Below are positions 8,761 to 19,500 of a stretch of 43,342 bases of DNA, piece by piece; within the stretch, counting starts at the first letter, position 1, and the number at the start of each line of letters is the position of its first letter. The notes below the pieces were generated by a model. The model was given only the letters and a program-made list of their open reading frames with translations, did no database searches and was not told where the DNA came from. Source of the DNA: an uncultured Porphyromonadaceae bacterium (GTDB taxonomy: Bacteria; Bacteroidota; Bacteroidia; Bacteroidales; Muribaculaceae); the NCBI GenBank assembly GCA_900541555.1, contig UQKE01000012.1, forward strand, positions 1 to 43,342, written 5' to 3'. The position numbers and the translations under genes were made by a program.

Positions 8761-11724
8761 TTGAAGCATTTCCAGATATATCTCATTATCGCTTTTTGCC
8801 TGTCTGCCACGATGTTTGCCAACCACAAATCGCCCGACAACAGGGCCACGGTCGGCAGCGACAGCATCTCAACTTCGGCGCCGATCGACACTATTGGCGC
8901 ACGGGCAAGTATGCAATCGAGTCGGCAAATCGATTCGATTCGCAATGCCATGTCGAAATATCGGGCAATGACCCATGCTTCCCGCCCGTCGCTTCGTTCG
9001 CGCGAGCATCCGCTCGCTATCATCAATCGAGCCAAGCAGGACACCATCCCGACCGATTCCATCTCGACCGACTCCACACGTGTGCAACAAGATTCCACTG
9101 CCACGCAAGCCATCGTCTTGCCGCCCGACTCGTTGGACTACGAAAGAGCCGATGCCGAAATTGAAGCAATGACGGCCGTTGCCGACACGGCACGGCCAAA
9201 AATAGTACGCGAAAAAGTCGACATCGACAACCCTGTCGATTTCACGGCAAAAGATTCGCTCGTCATGTTCGGGCAAAACACGGCTTTCATGTACGGCAGC
9301 AGCGAAGTGAAATACAACGATATCAACCTGACAGCCGACGAAATTCGGATGGACATGCAAAAAAGCCTTGTCTACGCCGTCGGGCGAAAAGACACCACCG
9401 ATGAAATTGTCGGCTCGCCGGTATTCAAAGACCGAAGCGGCGAATATGAATCCAAAACCATGACCTACAATTTCAAAACCACAAAAGGATTCATCACCGA
9501 CGTGATCACCCAGCAAGGCGAAGGCTATCTCACCGGCGGAGAAACAAAAAAATTAGACGACGGCTCCTACAACATCATCAACGGACGCTACACCACTTGC
9601 GACAACCACGAACATCCCCACTTCTACATGCAGCTGACCAAAGGGAAAATGCGGCCGAAGAAAAACATTGTGACAGGCCCCGCCTACATGGTCCTTTGCG
9701 ATGTGCCGCTGCCGCTCGCCGTCCCGTTCGGATATTTCCCATTCACGTCAAAATATTCTTCCGGCATCATTTTCCCGACATTCGGCGACGACTACCAAAA
9801 GGGATTTTACCTGAGCAACGGAGGATACTATTTCGCAATCAACGACTATGTCGATCTCGCCCTCACCGGAGAAATATACACGAAAGGCTCGTGGGGTCTT
9901 GCCGCGCAATCGTCGTACCGGAAACGCTATAAATTTTCCGGAAACTTCAACATCAGCTACCTGACGACCATTACTGGCGACAAAGGCTCTCCCGACTATT
10001 CGAAACAAAAAAACTTCCGCGTGGCGTGGACGCATTCGCAAGACGCGAAAGCCAACCCCAACATGACGTTTTCCGCAAGCGTCAATTTCGCAACTAGCGG
10101 ATATTCCCGCAACGACATCAATAGCTACTACGACCAGTCGTTCACGGAAAACACCAAGAACAGCACCGTCAACCTCTCTTACCGTTTCAGTTCGAAATTT
10201 CAAATGTCGACCACTGCTTCCATCAACCAACGCACGCAAGACTCGACACTATCCGTCTCCTTCCCGAATTTCACCCTTTCGCTTTCGCAAATCGCGCCCT
10301 TCAAGCGAAAGAAAGCCGTCGGAGCCGAAAAATGGTATGAGAAAATCAAGCTGTCCTACACCGGTTCATTCCAAAACAACTTGACTGCCAAGCAAAACGA
10401 ATTTTTCAAAAAGAGCCTCATCAAAGATTGGAACAACGGCATGCGGCATTCGATGCCTATCTCCGCCACTTTCAATATTTTCCAATACATCAACGTCACG
10501 CCCAACATCCAGCTGAACGACCGAATGTACACGCGCAAAGTGATTCGCGCATGGGATCCGGCGGCTTCTGCCGAAGTCATGGACACCACCTACGGATTCT
10601 ACAACATTTTCGACTTCAATGCGTCTATCGCTTTCGACACCAAAATATACGGTTTCTTCCAACCGATGAAATTCCTTGGCGACAAAGTGCAAATGATTCG
10701 CCACGTGATGAGCCCATCCATTTCATTCAGCGGCTCGCCCGATTTTTCCAAAGATTTTTGGGGATATTACGGCAAATACGACTATGTCGACCGGCACGGC
10801 CGTGCCCTGCAACGAAAATACAGCTACTTCGGAAGCAACATTTTCGGCTCTGTGGGCGAAGGGAAATCGGGGATGGTCTCATTTTCATTGTCTAACAATG
10901 TCGAAATGAAAGTGAAAAGCGACCAAGACAGCACCGGAACGAAAAAAATATCCCTCATTGAGAATTTCACCATATCCCAATCCTACAACTTCGCAGCCGA
11001 CTCCCTCCGTTGGAGCAACGTCAACACGTCGTTGTCGCTGCGGCTTGCCAAGAATTTCAACCTCAACCTTTCGGCCACATGGGACCCCTACACCTATCAG
11101 CTCAATGAGTCGGGCTCGCCTGTCAGAGTCGACATTCCTCGGTGGAAAGCCGGAAAAGGGTGGGTAAAACTGTCGAGCACCGGCACCTCGTTCTCCTACA
11201 CATTCAACAACTCCACTTTCAAACGGAAAAAGAAAAACAAGGCTTCCGACGCATTGCCCGAAAATCCGGACATCGGAAACGACCTCGGCAATGAAAATCC
11301 GGACGAAAGCGAATCGAAAAAAGACACCGGCTACGATCTCGACAGCGACGGTTACGTCAAATGGAGTTTCCCGTGGAGTTTGACAGTCAATTATTCTGTC
11401 AATTATTCATACGGAGATTTCGACAAAGAAAAAATGGACTATCGCGGACGATTCACGCAAAACCTCAGTTTCAGCGGACGAATACAGCCCACCAAAGGTT
11501 GGAATTTCACTTTCTCGACAAGCTATAATTTCGACACACACAAACTGTCGTACATGAATTGCACGATATCGCGCGACCTGCATTGCTTCACAATGAGCGC
11601 AAGTTTCGTGCCCGTAGGGCCTTACAAATCATACAATTTCCACATTGCCGTCAAATCGTCGTTGTTGCAAGACCTCAAATACGACAAGCGAAGCAGTTAC
11701 AGCAACGGAATCGATTGGTACTAA
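8761..11724 (+). CDS. lptD: LPS-assembly protein LptD
   Basis: Outer-membrane translocon placing lipopolysaccharide on the cell surface. The 987 residues begin with a signal peptide (MKHFQIYLIIAFCLSATMFA) using a TTG start. No in-frame ATG precedes it within the short leader defined by the TATTTTTG box. After a Ser/Thr/Asp-rich linker comes the OstA/LptA-like beta-jellyroll (about residues 160-300: KYNDINLTADEIRMDM, VFKDRSGEYESKTMTYNF, GGETKKLDDGSYNIINGRYTTC). The large beta-barrel then runs to the C-terminus, with VPFGYFPFTSKYSSGIIFPTFGDD at its start. A charged insert near residue 840 (FKRKKKNKASD) is probably a loop. First gene of a run with an LtaS-like transferase and a PAP2 phosphatase, spaced by 12 and 13 bases. 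Confidence 0.93.
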   Translation: MKHFQIYLIIAFCLSATMFANHKSPDNRATVGSDSISTSAPIDTIGARASMQSSRQIDSIRNAMSKYRAMTHASRPSLRSREHPLAIINRAKQDTIPTDSISTDSTRVQQDSTATQAIVLPPDSLDYERADAEIEAMTAVADTARPKIVREKVDIDNPVDFTAKDSLVMFGQNTAFMYGSSEVKYNDINLTADEIRMDMQKSLVYAVGRKDTTDEIVGSPVFKDRSGEYESKTMTYNFKTTKGFITDVITQQGEGYLTGGETKKLDDGSYNIINGRYTTCDNHEHPHFYMQLTKGKMRPKKNIVTGPAYMVLCDVPLPLAVPFGYFPFTSKYSSGIIFPTFGDDYQKGFYLSNGGYYFAINDYVDLALTGEIYTKGSWGLAAQSSYRKRYKFSGNFNISYLTTITGDKGSPDYSKQKNFRVAWTHSQDAKANPNMTFSASVNFATSGYSRNDINSYYDQSFTENTKNSTVNLSYRFSSKFQMSTTASINQRTQDSTLSVSFPNFTLSLSQIAPFKRKKAVGAEKWYEKIKLSYTGSFQNNLTAKQNEFFKKSLIKDWNNGMRHSMPISATFNIFQYINVTPNIQLNDRMYTRKVIRAWDPAASAEVMDTTYGFYNIFDFNASIAFDTKIYGFFQPMKFLGDKVQMIRHVMSPSISFSGSPDFSKDFWGYYGKYDYVDRHGRALQRKYSYFGSNIFGSVGEGKSGMVSFSLSNNVEMKVKSDQDSTGTKKISLIENFTISQSYNFAADSLRWSNVNTSLSLRLAKNFNLNLSATWDPYTYQLNESGSPVRVDIPRWKAGKGWVKLSSTGTSFSYTFNNSTFKRKKKNKASDALPENPDIGNDLGNENPDESESKKDTGYDLDSDGYVKWSFPWSLTVNYSVNYSYGDFDKEKMDYRGRFTQNLSFSGRIQPTKGWNFTFSTSYNFDTHKLSYMNCTISRDLHCFTMSASFVPVGPYKSYNFHIAVKSSLLQDLKYDKRSSYSNGIDWY

Positions 11725-11736
11725 AAGAAAAAACGC

Positions 11737-13557
11737 ATGAAAGAACGAGTCATCCGGTTTTTGCTGACATACGCGCTGTTTGTTGCCATATTCGTGTTGC
11801 AACGCCCCATATTCATTGCCTACTATCATGATTTATATGCCGGAATCGGATTCACCGACGTGCTGTCGGTCGTTTGGCACGGGCTTCCGCTCGATTGCTC
11901 TTTGGCGGGCTACCTGACAGCAATTCCCGGATTGCTGTCGATCGTTTCCGTTTGGACGGCAGCCCACTCGTTGCGGATTGCCCGCATCATCTATTTCGCC
12001 ATAGCGGCATTGATCATGTCAGCCACGTTTATTGTCGATCTTGCATTGTACGGTTTTTGGGGCTTCCGTCTCGATGCCACGCCGGTGTTCTATTTCTTCA
12101 CCTCTCCGGCCGATGCCATGGCAAGCGTAGGAGCAGGATTTATCATGCTGGGCATATTTTTCACAATTTTGTATGCCGCCGTCATTTGGTTTCTGCTCAC
12201 ATTAGTGGAACGCGTTCCGCTCCGAATGCCGCGAAAACGCATCAAGACCACCGCCGCCATGACGTTGCTCACTGCCGCCCTTTTCATCCCGATTCGCGGC
12301 AGTTTCACGACATCCACAATGAATCTGAGCGTTGCCTATTTCAGCGCAAATCAACGGCTGAACCATGCGGCCATCAATCCGCTGTTCAGTTTCATGTATT
12401 CGGCGCTTCACCAAACCGATTTCGACAAACAATATCGCTATATGCCGCCGGAAAAAGCCGACCGCCTTTTTGCAGAACTCATCGAACGACCTGCCGCGAA
12501 CGACACCGTCCCGCAACTATTCACCACCGAGCGGCCAAACGTCATCATGATTATCTTGGAAAGTTTTTCTGTCCATTTGATGCCATCGTTCGGCGGAGAA
12601 AACATAGCCCCTAATCTCGACCGCTTTGGAAAAGAAGGCATATTGTTCACAAACTTTTACAGCAACAGCTTCCGCACAGACCGCGCATTGACGTCGATCA
12701 TCAGCGGATATCCGGCCCAACCGAGCACCAGCATCATGAAATTCACCGAAAAAATAGAGCGGCTTCCCTCCCTATCCAAAACCATGAAAAATGCGGGCTA
12801 CGACATCGCTTATTACTACGGCGGCGATGCCAACTTCACCAACATGCGCGCCTACCTCGTTTCGGCAGGATTCGAACGAATTGTCTGCGACAAAGATTTT
12901 CCGCTTTCGGAACGCACGGGGAAATGGGGCGCACACGACCATTTGGTGTTCGAGAAGCTGCTTGCCGACTTGCGCACAGAGAAAACAAACCGCCCCATAC
13001 TGCGGATTTTGCAGACATCAAGCAGCCATGAGCCTTTCGATGTGCCATTCCACAAATTCAACGACAAGGCGGCAAACGCTTTTGCCTATACCGACCAATG
13101 CCTCGGCTCTTTCGTCGAAGAATTGCGCCGCTCTCCCATGTGGAAGAACACGGTTGTCGTGCTTGTGCCCGACCATCAAGGCTGCTATCCACCGAACCTC
13201 GACAATCCGGTCGAACGACACCACATTCCGCTTGTCATCATAGGCGGAGCCGTCAAAAAGCCTCTGCGCATCGACACTTACGCTTCCCAAATCGACATCG
13301 CAGCCACGCTGCTTTGCCAATTAGGCTTGCCACACGACGATTTCACTTTCAGCAAAAACATTCTGAATCCGGCATCGCCCCACTTCGGATATTTCACCGA
13401 ACCGTCGCTTTTCGGCATGATTACAGATAAAAATGCCCTCGTTTTCAATTGCGACGCCAATGCCATCGTAATCGACGAAGGAAAGCAAAAATCCGCCAAC
13501 CTCGAATATGGCAAAGCATTCTTGCAAAAACTATACGACGATCTCGCCAAACGATAA
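11737..13557 (+). CDS. LtaS-like membrane sulfatase-fold transferase
   Basis: Inner-membrane protein with about five N-terminal transmembrane helices up to residue 190, then an extracytoplasmic alkaline-phosphatase/sulfatase domain (residues about 265-600). Metal and nucleophile regions are PNVIMIILESFS (first metal Glu), NSFRTDRALTSIISGYP with the expected catalytic Thr, TGKWGAHDHLVFEKL, and VLVPDHQG near the end with the Asp-His metal pair. Relatives transfer phosphoglycerol or phosphoethanolamine between lipids and glycans. Because it sits between lptD and a PAP2 phosphatase, envelope lipid or glycan modification is likely, but the donor and acceptor cannot be read from the sequence. Confidence 0.85.
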   Translation: MKERVIRFLLTYALFVAIFVLQRPIFIAYYHDLYAGIGFTDVLSVVWHGLPLDCSLAGYLTAIPGLLSIVSVWTAAHSLRIARIIYFAIAALIMSATFIVDLALYGFWGFRLDATPVFYFFTSPADAMASVGAGFIMLGIFFTILYAAVIWFLLTLVERVPLRMPRKRIKTTAAMTLLTAALFIPIRGSFTTSTMNLSVAYFSANQRLNHAAINPLFSFMYSALHQTDFDKQYRYMPPEKADRLFAELIERPAANDTVPQLFTTERPNVIMIILESFSVHLMPSFGGENIAPNLDRFGKEGILFTNFYSNSFRTDRALTSIISGYPAQPSTSIMKFTEKIERLPSLSKTMKNAGYDIAYYYGGDANFTNMRAYLVSAGFERIVCDKDFPLSERTGKWGAHDHLVFEKLLADLRTEKTNRPILRILQTSSSHEPFDVPFHKFNDKAANAFAYTDQCLGSFVEELRRSPMWKNTVVVLVPDHQGCYPPNLDNPVERHHIPLVIIGGAVKKPLRIDTYASQIDIAATLLCQLGLPHDDFTFSKNILNPASPHFGYFTEPSLFGMITDKNALVFNCDANAIVIDEGKQKSANLEYGKAFLQKLYDDLAKR

Positions 13558-13570
13558 AAACTGAAAACCG

Positions 13571-14260
13571 ATGCTTGAACTGCTCAACAATATTGATACC
13601 GAAATATTCCTGTCGCTCAATGGGTTGCATTCTCCATTCTGGGACTGCTTCATGCAAGCATTCTCAGGAAAATGGATTTGGATTCCCATGTACGCATCAA
13701 TATTCTTTGTCTTTCTGAAAAACTTGCAATGGAGCAAGGCTTTCATTGCCGCCCTTTGCGTTGGCTTCGCCGTGGCAATTGCCGACCAAACATGCGCCAC
13801 GTTGATACGTCCGGTCGTGGAACGAATCCGCCCTGCCAATCTTGCCAATCCGATACAACCTCTTGTCCACATTGTCGACGGATACAGAGGCGGCGTTTAC
13901 GGATTCCCGTCGTGCCATGCCGCCAATTCGTTCACGCTCGCGGCTTTCGTTGCCGTCTTTCTTGCCAATAAAAAATTAAATGCCGTCATTTTCCTCTGGG
14001 CAATCACCAATTCCTATTCCAGAATCTATCTCGGCGTGCACTACCCGGGCGATTTGATTGTCGGAGGGCTTATCGGCATCGCCATAGGTTGTTGCGTCGC
14101 TATCGCTGCACGCAGCCTGTTGCAACGGATGCAGCCCTGCTCGCCGCTTCCGCCCCACGCTCCGGCACGCCTGACGGGCGTCACGACATCCGTGTGCGGA
14201 CTGACTGTCTTATCCATAACCATTTACTCCGTCATCGCTCAAAACATTTCCAAAATATAA
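13571..14260 (+). CDS. PAP2-family membrane phosphatase
   Basis: Has about six hydrophobic helices and the three PAP2 signature blocks. These are Arg80-X6-Arg87-Pro88 (RPVVERIRP), Pro113-Ser114-Cys115-His116 (FPSCHAANSF, with Cys where PSGH is canonical), and Ser150-Arg151-X5-His157-X3-Asp161 (YSRIYLGVHYPGD). Active-site residues face the periplasm in this family. Likely substrates are undecaprenyl pyrophosphate, lipid A phosphates or phosphatidylglycerol phosphate, which cannot be separated by sequence alone. The gene follows the LtaS-like transferase by 13 bases and may act on its lipid product. Confidence 0.88.
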   Translation: MLELLNNIDTEIFLSLNGLHSPFWDCFMQAFSGKWIWIPMYASIFFVFLKNLQWSKAFIAALCVGFAVAIADQTCATLIRPVVERIRPANLANPIQPLVHIVDGYRGGVYGFPSCHAANSFTLAAFVAVFLANKKLNAVIFLWAITNSYSRIYLGVHYPGDLIVGGLIGIAIGCCVAIAARSLLQRMQPCSPLPPHAPARLTGVTTSVCGLTVLSITIYSVIAQNISKI

Positions 14261-14285
14261 CAGATTAGCCGCCACAAAAACGCTT

Positions 14286-15359
14286 ATGGACGAAATATAC
14301 TACGACATCATCGACCTTTTGAAGCAACTGATAGCAACGCCATCCGTCAGCCGCGACGAAAAAGCTGCTGCCGACAAAATAGAATCTTTCCTGCTTGCCA
14401 AAGGCATCCGGCCGCAACGGCATGGCAACAACGTGTGGTGTGCGTCCGCTTTTTCCAATCCGCAGAATCCGACATTGTTGCTCAATTCCCACATCGACAC
14501 AGTTCGTGCCGTCGACGGATGGAGCCGCGACCCGTTTATGCCGGAGGAAATCGACGGACGGCTTTACGGATTGGGCAGCAACGATGCAGGAGGCGCGCTC
14601 GTCAGCCTGCTTGCCGCATTTCTGCTCTTGTCGCAAAAGCCTCAACCCTACAATTTGCTGTTTCTTGCCTCGTGCGAAGAAGAAGTAAGCGGGAAAAACG
14701 GCATTGAAGCAGTTTTGCCATTGCTTCCAAAAATAGACATTGCCATCGTCGGCGAACCCACCGGCATGCAGCCGGCCGTAGCCGAAAAAGGATTGATGGT
14801 GCTCGACGGAGAGGTTCACGGAAAATCCGGACATGCCGCACGCGGCGAAGGCATCAACGCCATCTACAAGGCCATCGACGTCGTCAACCGGCTTCGAAAC
14901 CTGACTTTCCCTGCCGCATCCCGTCGTTTAGGCCCCATTCGAATCAACGTCACGCAAATCGAGGCCGGAACGCAACACAATGTCGTGCCCGATTTGTGCA
15001 AAATAGTCGTTGACGTGCGCACGACAGATGCCTATACGAACGAACAAACCTTGCAGCTCATTCGCGATGCCGTCCCCGAATGCTTGCTCACTCCTCGAAG
15101 CGTGCGACTGCGCCCATCATCGATTCCGGAAACCCATCCGATCGTCGCACGCCTCACGATTGCCGGAAAAACACCGTTTGGCTCGCCCACATTGAGCGAT
15201 CAAGCATTGATGCCGTTTCCCTCCCTGAAATTAGGTCCCGGCGACTCTGCCCGTTCGCACACCGCCGACGAATACATCCGCCTCGACGAAATCCGCGAGG
15301 CCATCCAAATCTACTACACAATCCTCGACGGCCTCAATTTACCGAAAGAGAGCCGATGA
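14286..15359 (+). CDS. M20-family amino-acid deacylase (ArgE/DapE type)
   Basis: Zinc peptidase-fold enzyme of 357 residues. Metal-binding blocks are LLNSHIDTVRAVDGW, GLGSNDAGGALVSLL, ASCEEEVSGKNGIE with the catalytic Glu, and VGEPTGMQPAVAEKG. The dimerisation lid begins around GKSGHAARGEGINAIYKAID, and LGPGDSARSHTADEYI holds the C-terminal His ligand. This is the pattern of N-acyl-ornithine or N-succinyl-diaminopimelate deacylases. Some Bacteroidales use succinylated arginine intermediates, so an N-succinyl-ornithine-type substrate is plausible, but no other arginine gene is adjacent. It sits 25 bases after the PAP2 gene, so it is probably on the same transcript. Confidence 0.85.
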   Translation: MDEIYYDIIDLLKQLIATPSVSRDEKAAADKIESFLLAKGIRPQRHGNNVWCASAFSNPQNPTLLLNSHIDTVRAVDGWSRDPFMPEEIDGRLYGLGSNDAGGALVSLLAAFLLLSQKPQPYNLLFLASCEEEVSGKNGIEAVLPLLPKIDIAIVGEPTGMQPAVAEKGLMVLDGEVHGKSGHAARGEGINAIYKAIDVVNRLRNLTFPAASRRLGPIRINVTQIEAGTQHNVVPDLCKIVVDVRTTDAYTNEQTLQLIRDAVPECLLTPRSVRLRPSSIPETHPIVARLTIAGKTPFGSPTLSDQALMPFPSLKLGPGDSARSHTADEYIRLDEIREAIQIYYTILDGLNLPKESR

Positions 15360-15426
15360 GAGCCTTCATCCCGACAGGCAATGCGGAATCTTGATTTTCA
15401 ATTACGCCAAAATCAAAAAAAATCAT

Positions 15427-15434
15427 TAAATTTG
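15427..15434 (+). promoter_or_regulatory. Putative -7 box upstream of yitT-metH
   Basis: TAAATTTG matches TAnnTTTG in the 179-base gap between the M20 gene and yitT. It would give a leader of about 100 bases. No clear -33 TTTG is seen. Confidence 0.4.
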
Positions 15435-15538
15435 TCGGAATTCGTGAAAGCAGCAAGGCTCGCGCAAAACGCCTATCCACCGCAAGCAAATTGCCACGAA
15501 TCAATACATTTAATAACCACCATACGCTGAAAACTTTT

Positions 15539-16549
15539 ATGAACGCAAACAACAATAACATTGCAATAAACGTGCCGCACTCCCCCTTAATTCAAAAAAT
15601 CAAGCCTTGGTTTTGGATAGTCGTAGGCTGCACCATCATGTCGGGAGGATTCGTTTTTTTCATCAATCCCTACAACATCGTCCCCGGAGGAGTGTATGGA
15701 GCAAGCATCGTTTTGCACAATATTTTCCCATCCATACAAGTGGGAACATTCGGCTATTTCTTCGATATCCCGCTGATGATTATATCAGTTTTGTTGCTTG
15801 GCTCTAAATTAGGCATCCGCACCATCGTTGCCGCCATGATAAGCCCGCTCATCATGAACGGCCTTTCATGGCTCGCCTATCCTACGCAAGAAGCATTGAT
15901 GCGGCTCGACCCCGCCTTGCTCTGCGGCGGCGTCATCAACATGACCGACCATTTGATGCTCACCACGCTGATTGGCGGCGCCCTGATCGGTGTGGGGTGT
16001 GGTATCGTCGTGCGGCAGCAAGCCACCACCGGAGGCAGCGACATCGTGGCGATGATTCTCCAGAAATATGCGCATGTGCGTTTTTCAAGCGCCATCTTTT
16101 TAGTCGATGCGTGCGTCATCCTGTTTGGTTTGATTGTAATCGGATTCGGAATCGGCAGTGCCGCCGACACCACTTCTCCATCATGGCACCTGTCGTTCTA
16201 CTCGCTGATTGCCATCTTCATCAGTTCCAGAGTACTCGCCTACACCATCAACGGCGAAAAAAACGACAAATTGATATTCATCATCAGCAATCGGCCGCTA
16301 CCCGAACTGCGCGATTACATCTTGAAAGATTTGGACCGCACCGGCACTTGCATCAAAGGACAAGGCTTGTATTCCCACAACGATAAAGAAGTATTGATGC
16401 TCGTCGTCAGCTACAAAGAGACAAACATGCTGAAAGCGAAAATCAAGGCTGCCGACCCGCTGGCGTTCGTCATTGTCACAGATGCCTACGACGCGTTTGG
16501 AGAAGGATGGAAGCCGTTGCCGGTTGCCGACGAATTGCAACCCGAATAA
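15539..16549 (+). CDS. YitT family membrane protein
   Basis: Start chosen at ATG 15539; the TTG frame opening at 15491 adds 16 residues without hydrophobic or conserved content. The 336 residues comprise five or six transmembrane helices (KPWFWIVVGCTIMSGGFVFFINPYNIVPGGVYG, GYFFDIPLMIISVLLLGSKLGIRT, LTTLIGGALIGVGCGIVVRQQATTGGSDIVA). A C-terminal soluble DUF2179-like domain follows (TINGEKNDKLIFIIS, KGQGLYSHNDKEVLMLVVS, DAYDAFGEGWKPL). The two PGG/TGG motifs are typical of the duplicated YitT core. Molecular function unknown. The stop lies 13 bases before the preferred metH start. Confidence 0.88.
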   Translation: MNANNNNIAINVPHSPLIQKIKPWFWIVVGCTIMSGGFVFFINPYNIVPGGVYGASIVLHNIFPSIQVGTFGYFFDIPLMIISVLLLGSKLGIRTIVAAMISPLIMNGLSWLAYPTQEALMRLDPALLCGGVINMTDHLMLTTLIGGALIGVGCGIVVRQQATTGGSDIVAMILQKYAHVRFSSAIFLVDACVILFGLIVIGFGIGSAADTTSPSWHLSFYSLIAIFISSRVLAYTINGEKNDKLIFIISNRPLPELRDYILKDLDRTGTCIKGQGLYSHNDKEVLMLVVSYKETNMLKAKIKAADPLAFVIVTDAYDAFGEGWKPLPVADELQPE

Positions 16550-16562
16550 ACTCAAATACAAG

Positions 16563-19500
16563 TTGAATCGTACAAACCAACTACAACAGGCTCTGTCGGA
16601 GCGCATCCTTGTGCTCGATGGCGCCATGGGCACGCAGATACAGCAATACGGACTGACAGAAGCCGATTTCAGAGGCAAGCGGTTTGCAACCCATCCAAAA
16701 AACCTGCATGGATGCAATGATTTGCTCTCGCTGACACGTCCCGACGTTGTCGCCGACATCCATCGCGCATACCTCTCGGCCGGTGCCGACATTATCGAAA
16801 CAAACACATTCAACGCCAACGCCATTTCGCTCGACGAATATGGCCTAAGCCTTTTTGCTGCCGAAATCAACGAAGCGGCTGCCTCCATTGCACGCCGTTG
16901 CGCCGACGCTGTCGGACGAATTTGCTGGGTTGCGGGAAGCATCGGGCCCACCGGCAAAATGCTATCCATGCACGACGCAAGCGCCGACCAAAAAGAAGTT
17001 GTCAATTTCGACACGCTCAAAAATGCGTATGCCGTTCAAATCGAAGCGCTCATACAAGGCGGAGTCGACATTTTGCAAATCGAAACCGTTTTCGACACGC
17101 TGAACGCAAAAGCGGCCGTGCTTGCAGCGTTCGATGCGATGCAGAAAGCAAAAACGAAATTGCCCATCATCCTATCAGCCACGCTCGCCACTGCCGATCG
17201 CTTGTTGTCGGGACAATCGCTCGATGCATTCGTCGCAAGCATGGGACACGCCAGCCCGATTGCATTCGGATTGAATTGCGGCAGCGGCATCAAAGACTTG
17301 ATGCCCTACGTCAAGCAATTATCTTCACTGACCAATTCCGCCATTGCCGTCTATCCCAATGCAGGCTTGCCGGACGCGACAGGCCGCTACGGAGAAACGC
17401 CCGACGTGACTGCCGCGTTTTTCAAAGAATTGATGGACGCAGACATCGTCAACATCGCAGGGGGGTGTTGCGGGACGACGCCGGAGCATATTCGCGCCAT
17501 CGCCGAAATCGCGAAATCGCAAAAACCACGCCCGATAAAACCCAAGAAACGCCCGTTCATCTTGTCGGGTCTCGACACGTTGGAGGCAGGCAAAAAAAAC
17601 ACGGGATTCATCCACATCGGCGAACGATGCAACGTGGCCGGAAGCAGAAAATTCCTTCGTCTCGTTAATGAAAAAAACTATGCTGAAGCCATTGCCGGAG
17701 CAAGACGGCAAATCGAAGCAGGGGCGCAAATCGTCGATGTCAACATGGACGACCCCATGCTCGACGCGAAAACGGAAATGACCACATTTCTCCGAATGCT
17801 GGCCGACGACGATACAACGGCTCGCGTGCCCGTCATGATCGACTCGTCGTCGTGGGAAGTCGTCGAAGCCGCGCTCAAATGCCTGCAAGGGAAAGGAATT
17901 GTCAATTCCATCAGCCTCAAAGAAGGCGAACAGGCTTTCCTCTCACGTGCCAAATTTATCAAAGCGATGGGAGCAGCCGTCGTTGTTATGGCTTTCGACG
18001 AAAAAGGACAGGCAGACACCTTCGAGCGACGCATAGAAATATGCGCCAGAGCCTACCGCCTGCTCACGGGAAAAGCCGGATTTCCCCCTTCCGACATCAT
18101 ATTCGACCCCAATATTCTCGCAGTGGCAACCGGCATTGAAAGCCACAACCGCTACGCGCTCGACTTCCTCGATGCCGTCGAATGGATCAAACGCAACCTG
18201 CCGGAAGCGAAAACAAGCGGAGGTGTCAGCAATTTGTCGTTTGCCTTCCGTGGCAACAGCTACATCCGCGAAGCAATGCACGCCGTGTTTCTTCGCCTCG
18301 CCATCGGGCGCGGTCTCGACATGGCTATTGTCAATGTCGGCACAGCCATGCTGTTCGACGACATTCCCGAAGCCCTTCGCGAGGCAATAACCGACGTGCT
18401 GCTCTGCCGCACGCCAAATGCAACGGTCCGTCTCGTGGAAATTGCCGACACCGCAGCCAAAGATGCCAAACTCATGCAGCACACGGGCGAAGCAATTCCT
18501 GTCGCAGCAACCGCTTCTCCCGACGAAATGCTGGCCGACGCCATTGCCAAAGGACGCAATGAAAACATCGGGCAATTGCTCGAAGCGTCGTTGGCAACCC
18601 ACCATTCTGCATCCGATGTGATCGAAAAACCGATGATGGACGGCATGGCAAAAGTGGGACGACTATTCGGAGAAGGAAAAATGTTTCTTCCGCAAGTGGT
18701 CAGAAGCGCGCAAGTCATGAAGCAAGCCGTCGAATGGCTGCAACCCATTCTCGAAAAAGAGCAAAATGCTGCCGGAAACTCGACGAAAGGAAAAGTGGTG
18801 CTGGCAACCGTCAAAGGCGACGTCCACGACATTGGCAAAAACATCGTTGCCATCGTATTGAAATGCAACGGCTACGATGTGATCGATTTGGGCGTGATGG
18901 TGCCGGCAGAAAAAATCGTGGAAACCGCCATCGATTGCCATGCCGATTTCATAGGATTGAGCGGCTTGATCACGCCGTCGCTCGAAGAAATGTGCAACGT
19001 GGCCAAAATGATGCAGCAACGCGATCTGCAAATTCCTCTGTTGGTGGGAGGAGCAGCCGCATCGGCCATCCACACGGCCGTGAAAATTGCACCGTGCCGC
19101 GATGCGCTGGTTGCTTATGTACGCGATGCTGCAAGTCTTCCGATACTGCTGAAGGAAATCTCCTCCGACATGTCGGGAGTGCACATCAAAGAATCGCAAA
19201 AAGCCTTGCGCGAGCGATATGCCGCTACTTCGATGCCGTTCATTCCGCTTCCGGAAGCGCGAAAAAAAAGCTTTGTGCCCGATTGGGGCAATTATGCTCC
19301 GCCTGTTCCCCGTCATTTCGGCACGACCGACCTTGCAGTCAGCGTCAAGGAAACCATAGACTACATCAATTGGCGGGCATTTTTCCCTGTTTGGAATTTG
19401 GATGCATCGTTTGCCGAATTGGCCGAGCTGAAAGGATGCGACCATTGCAAAGCGCAATGGCTGGCCGCGCAAAAAACCGAACGAATAGGCAAATCTTTGG

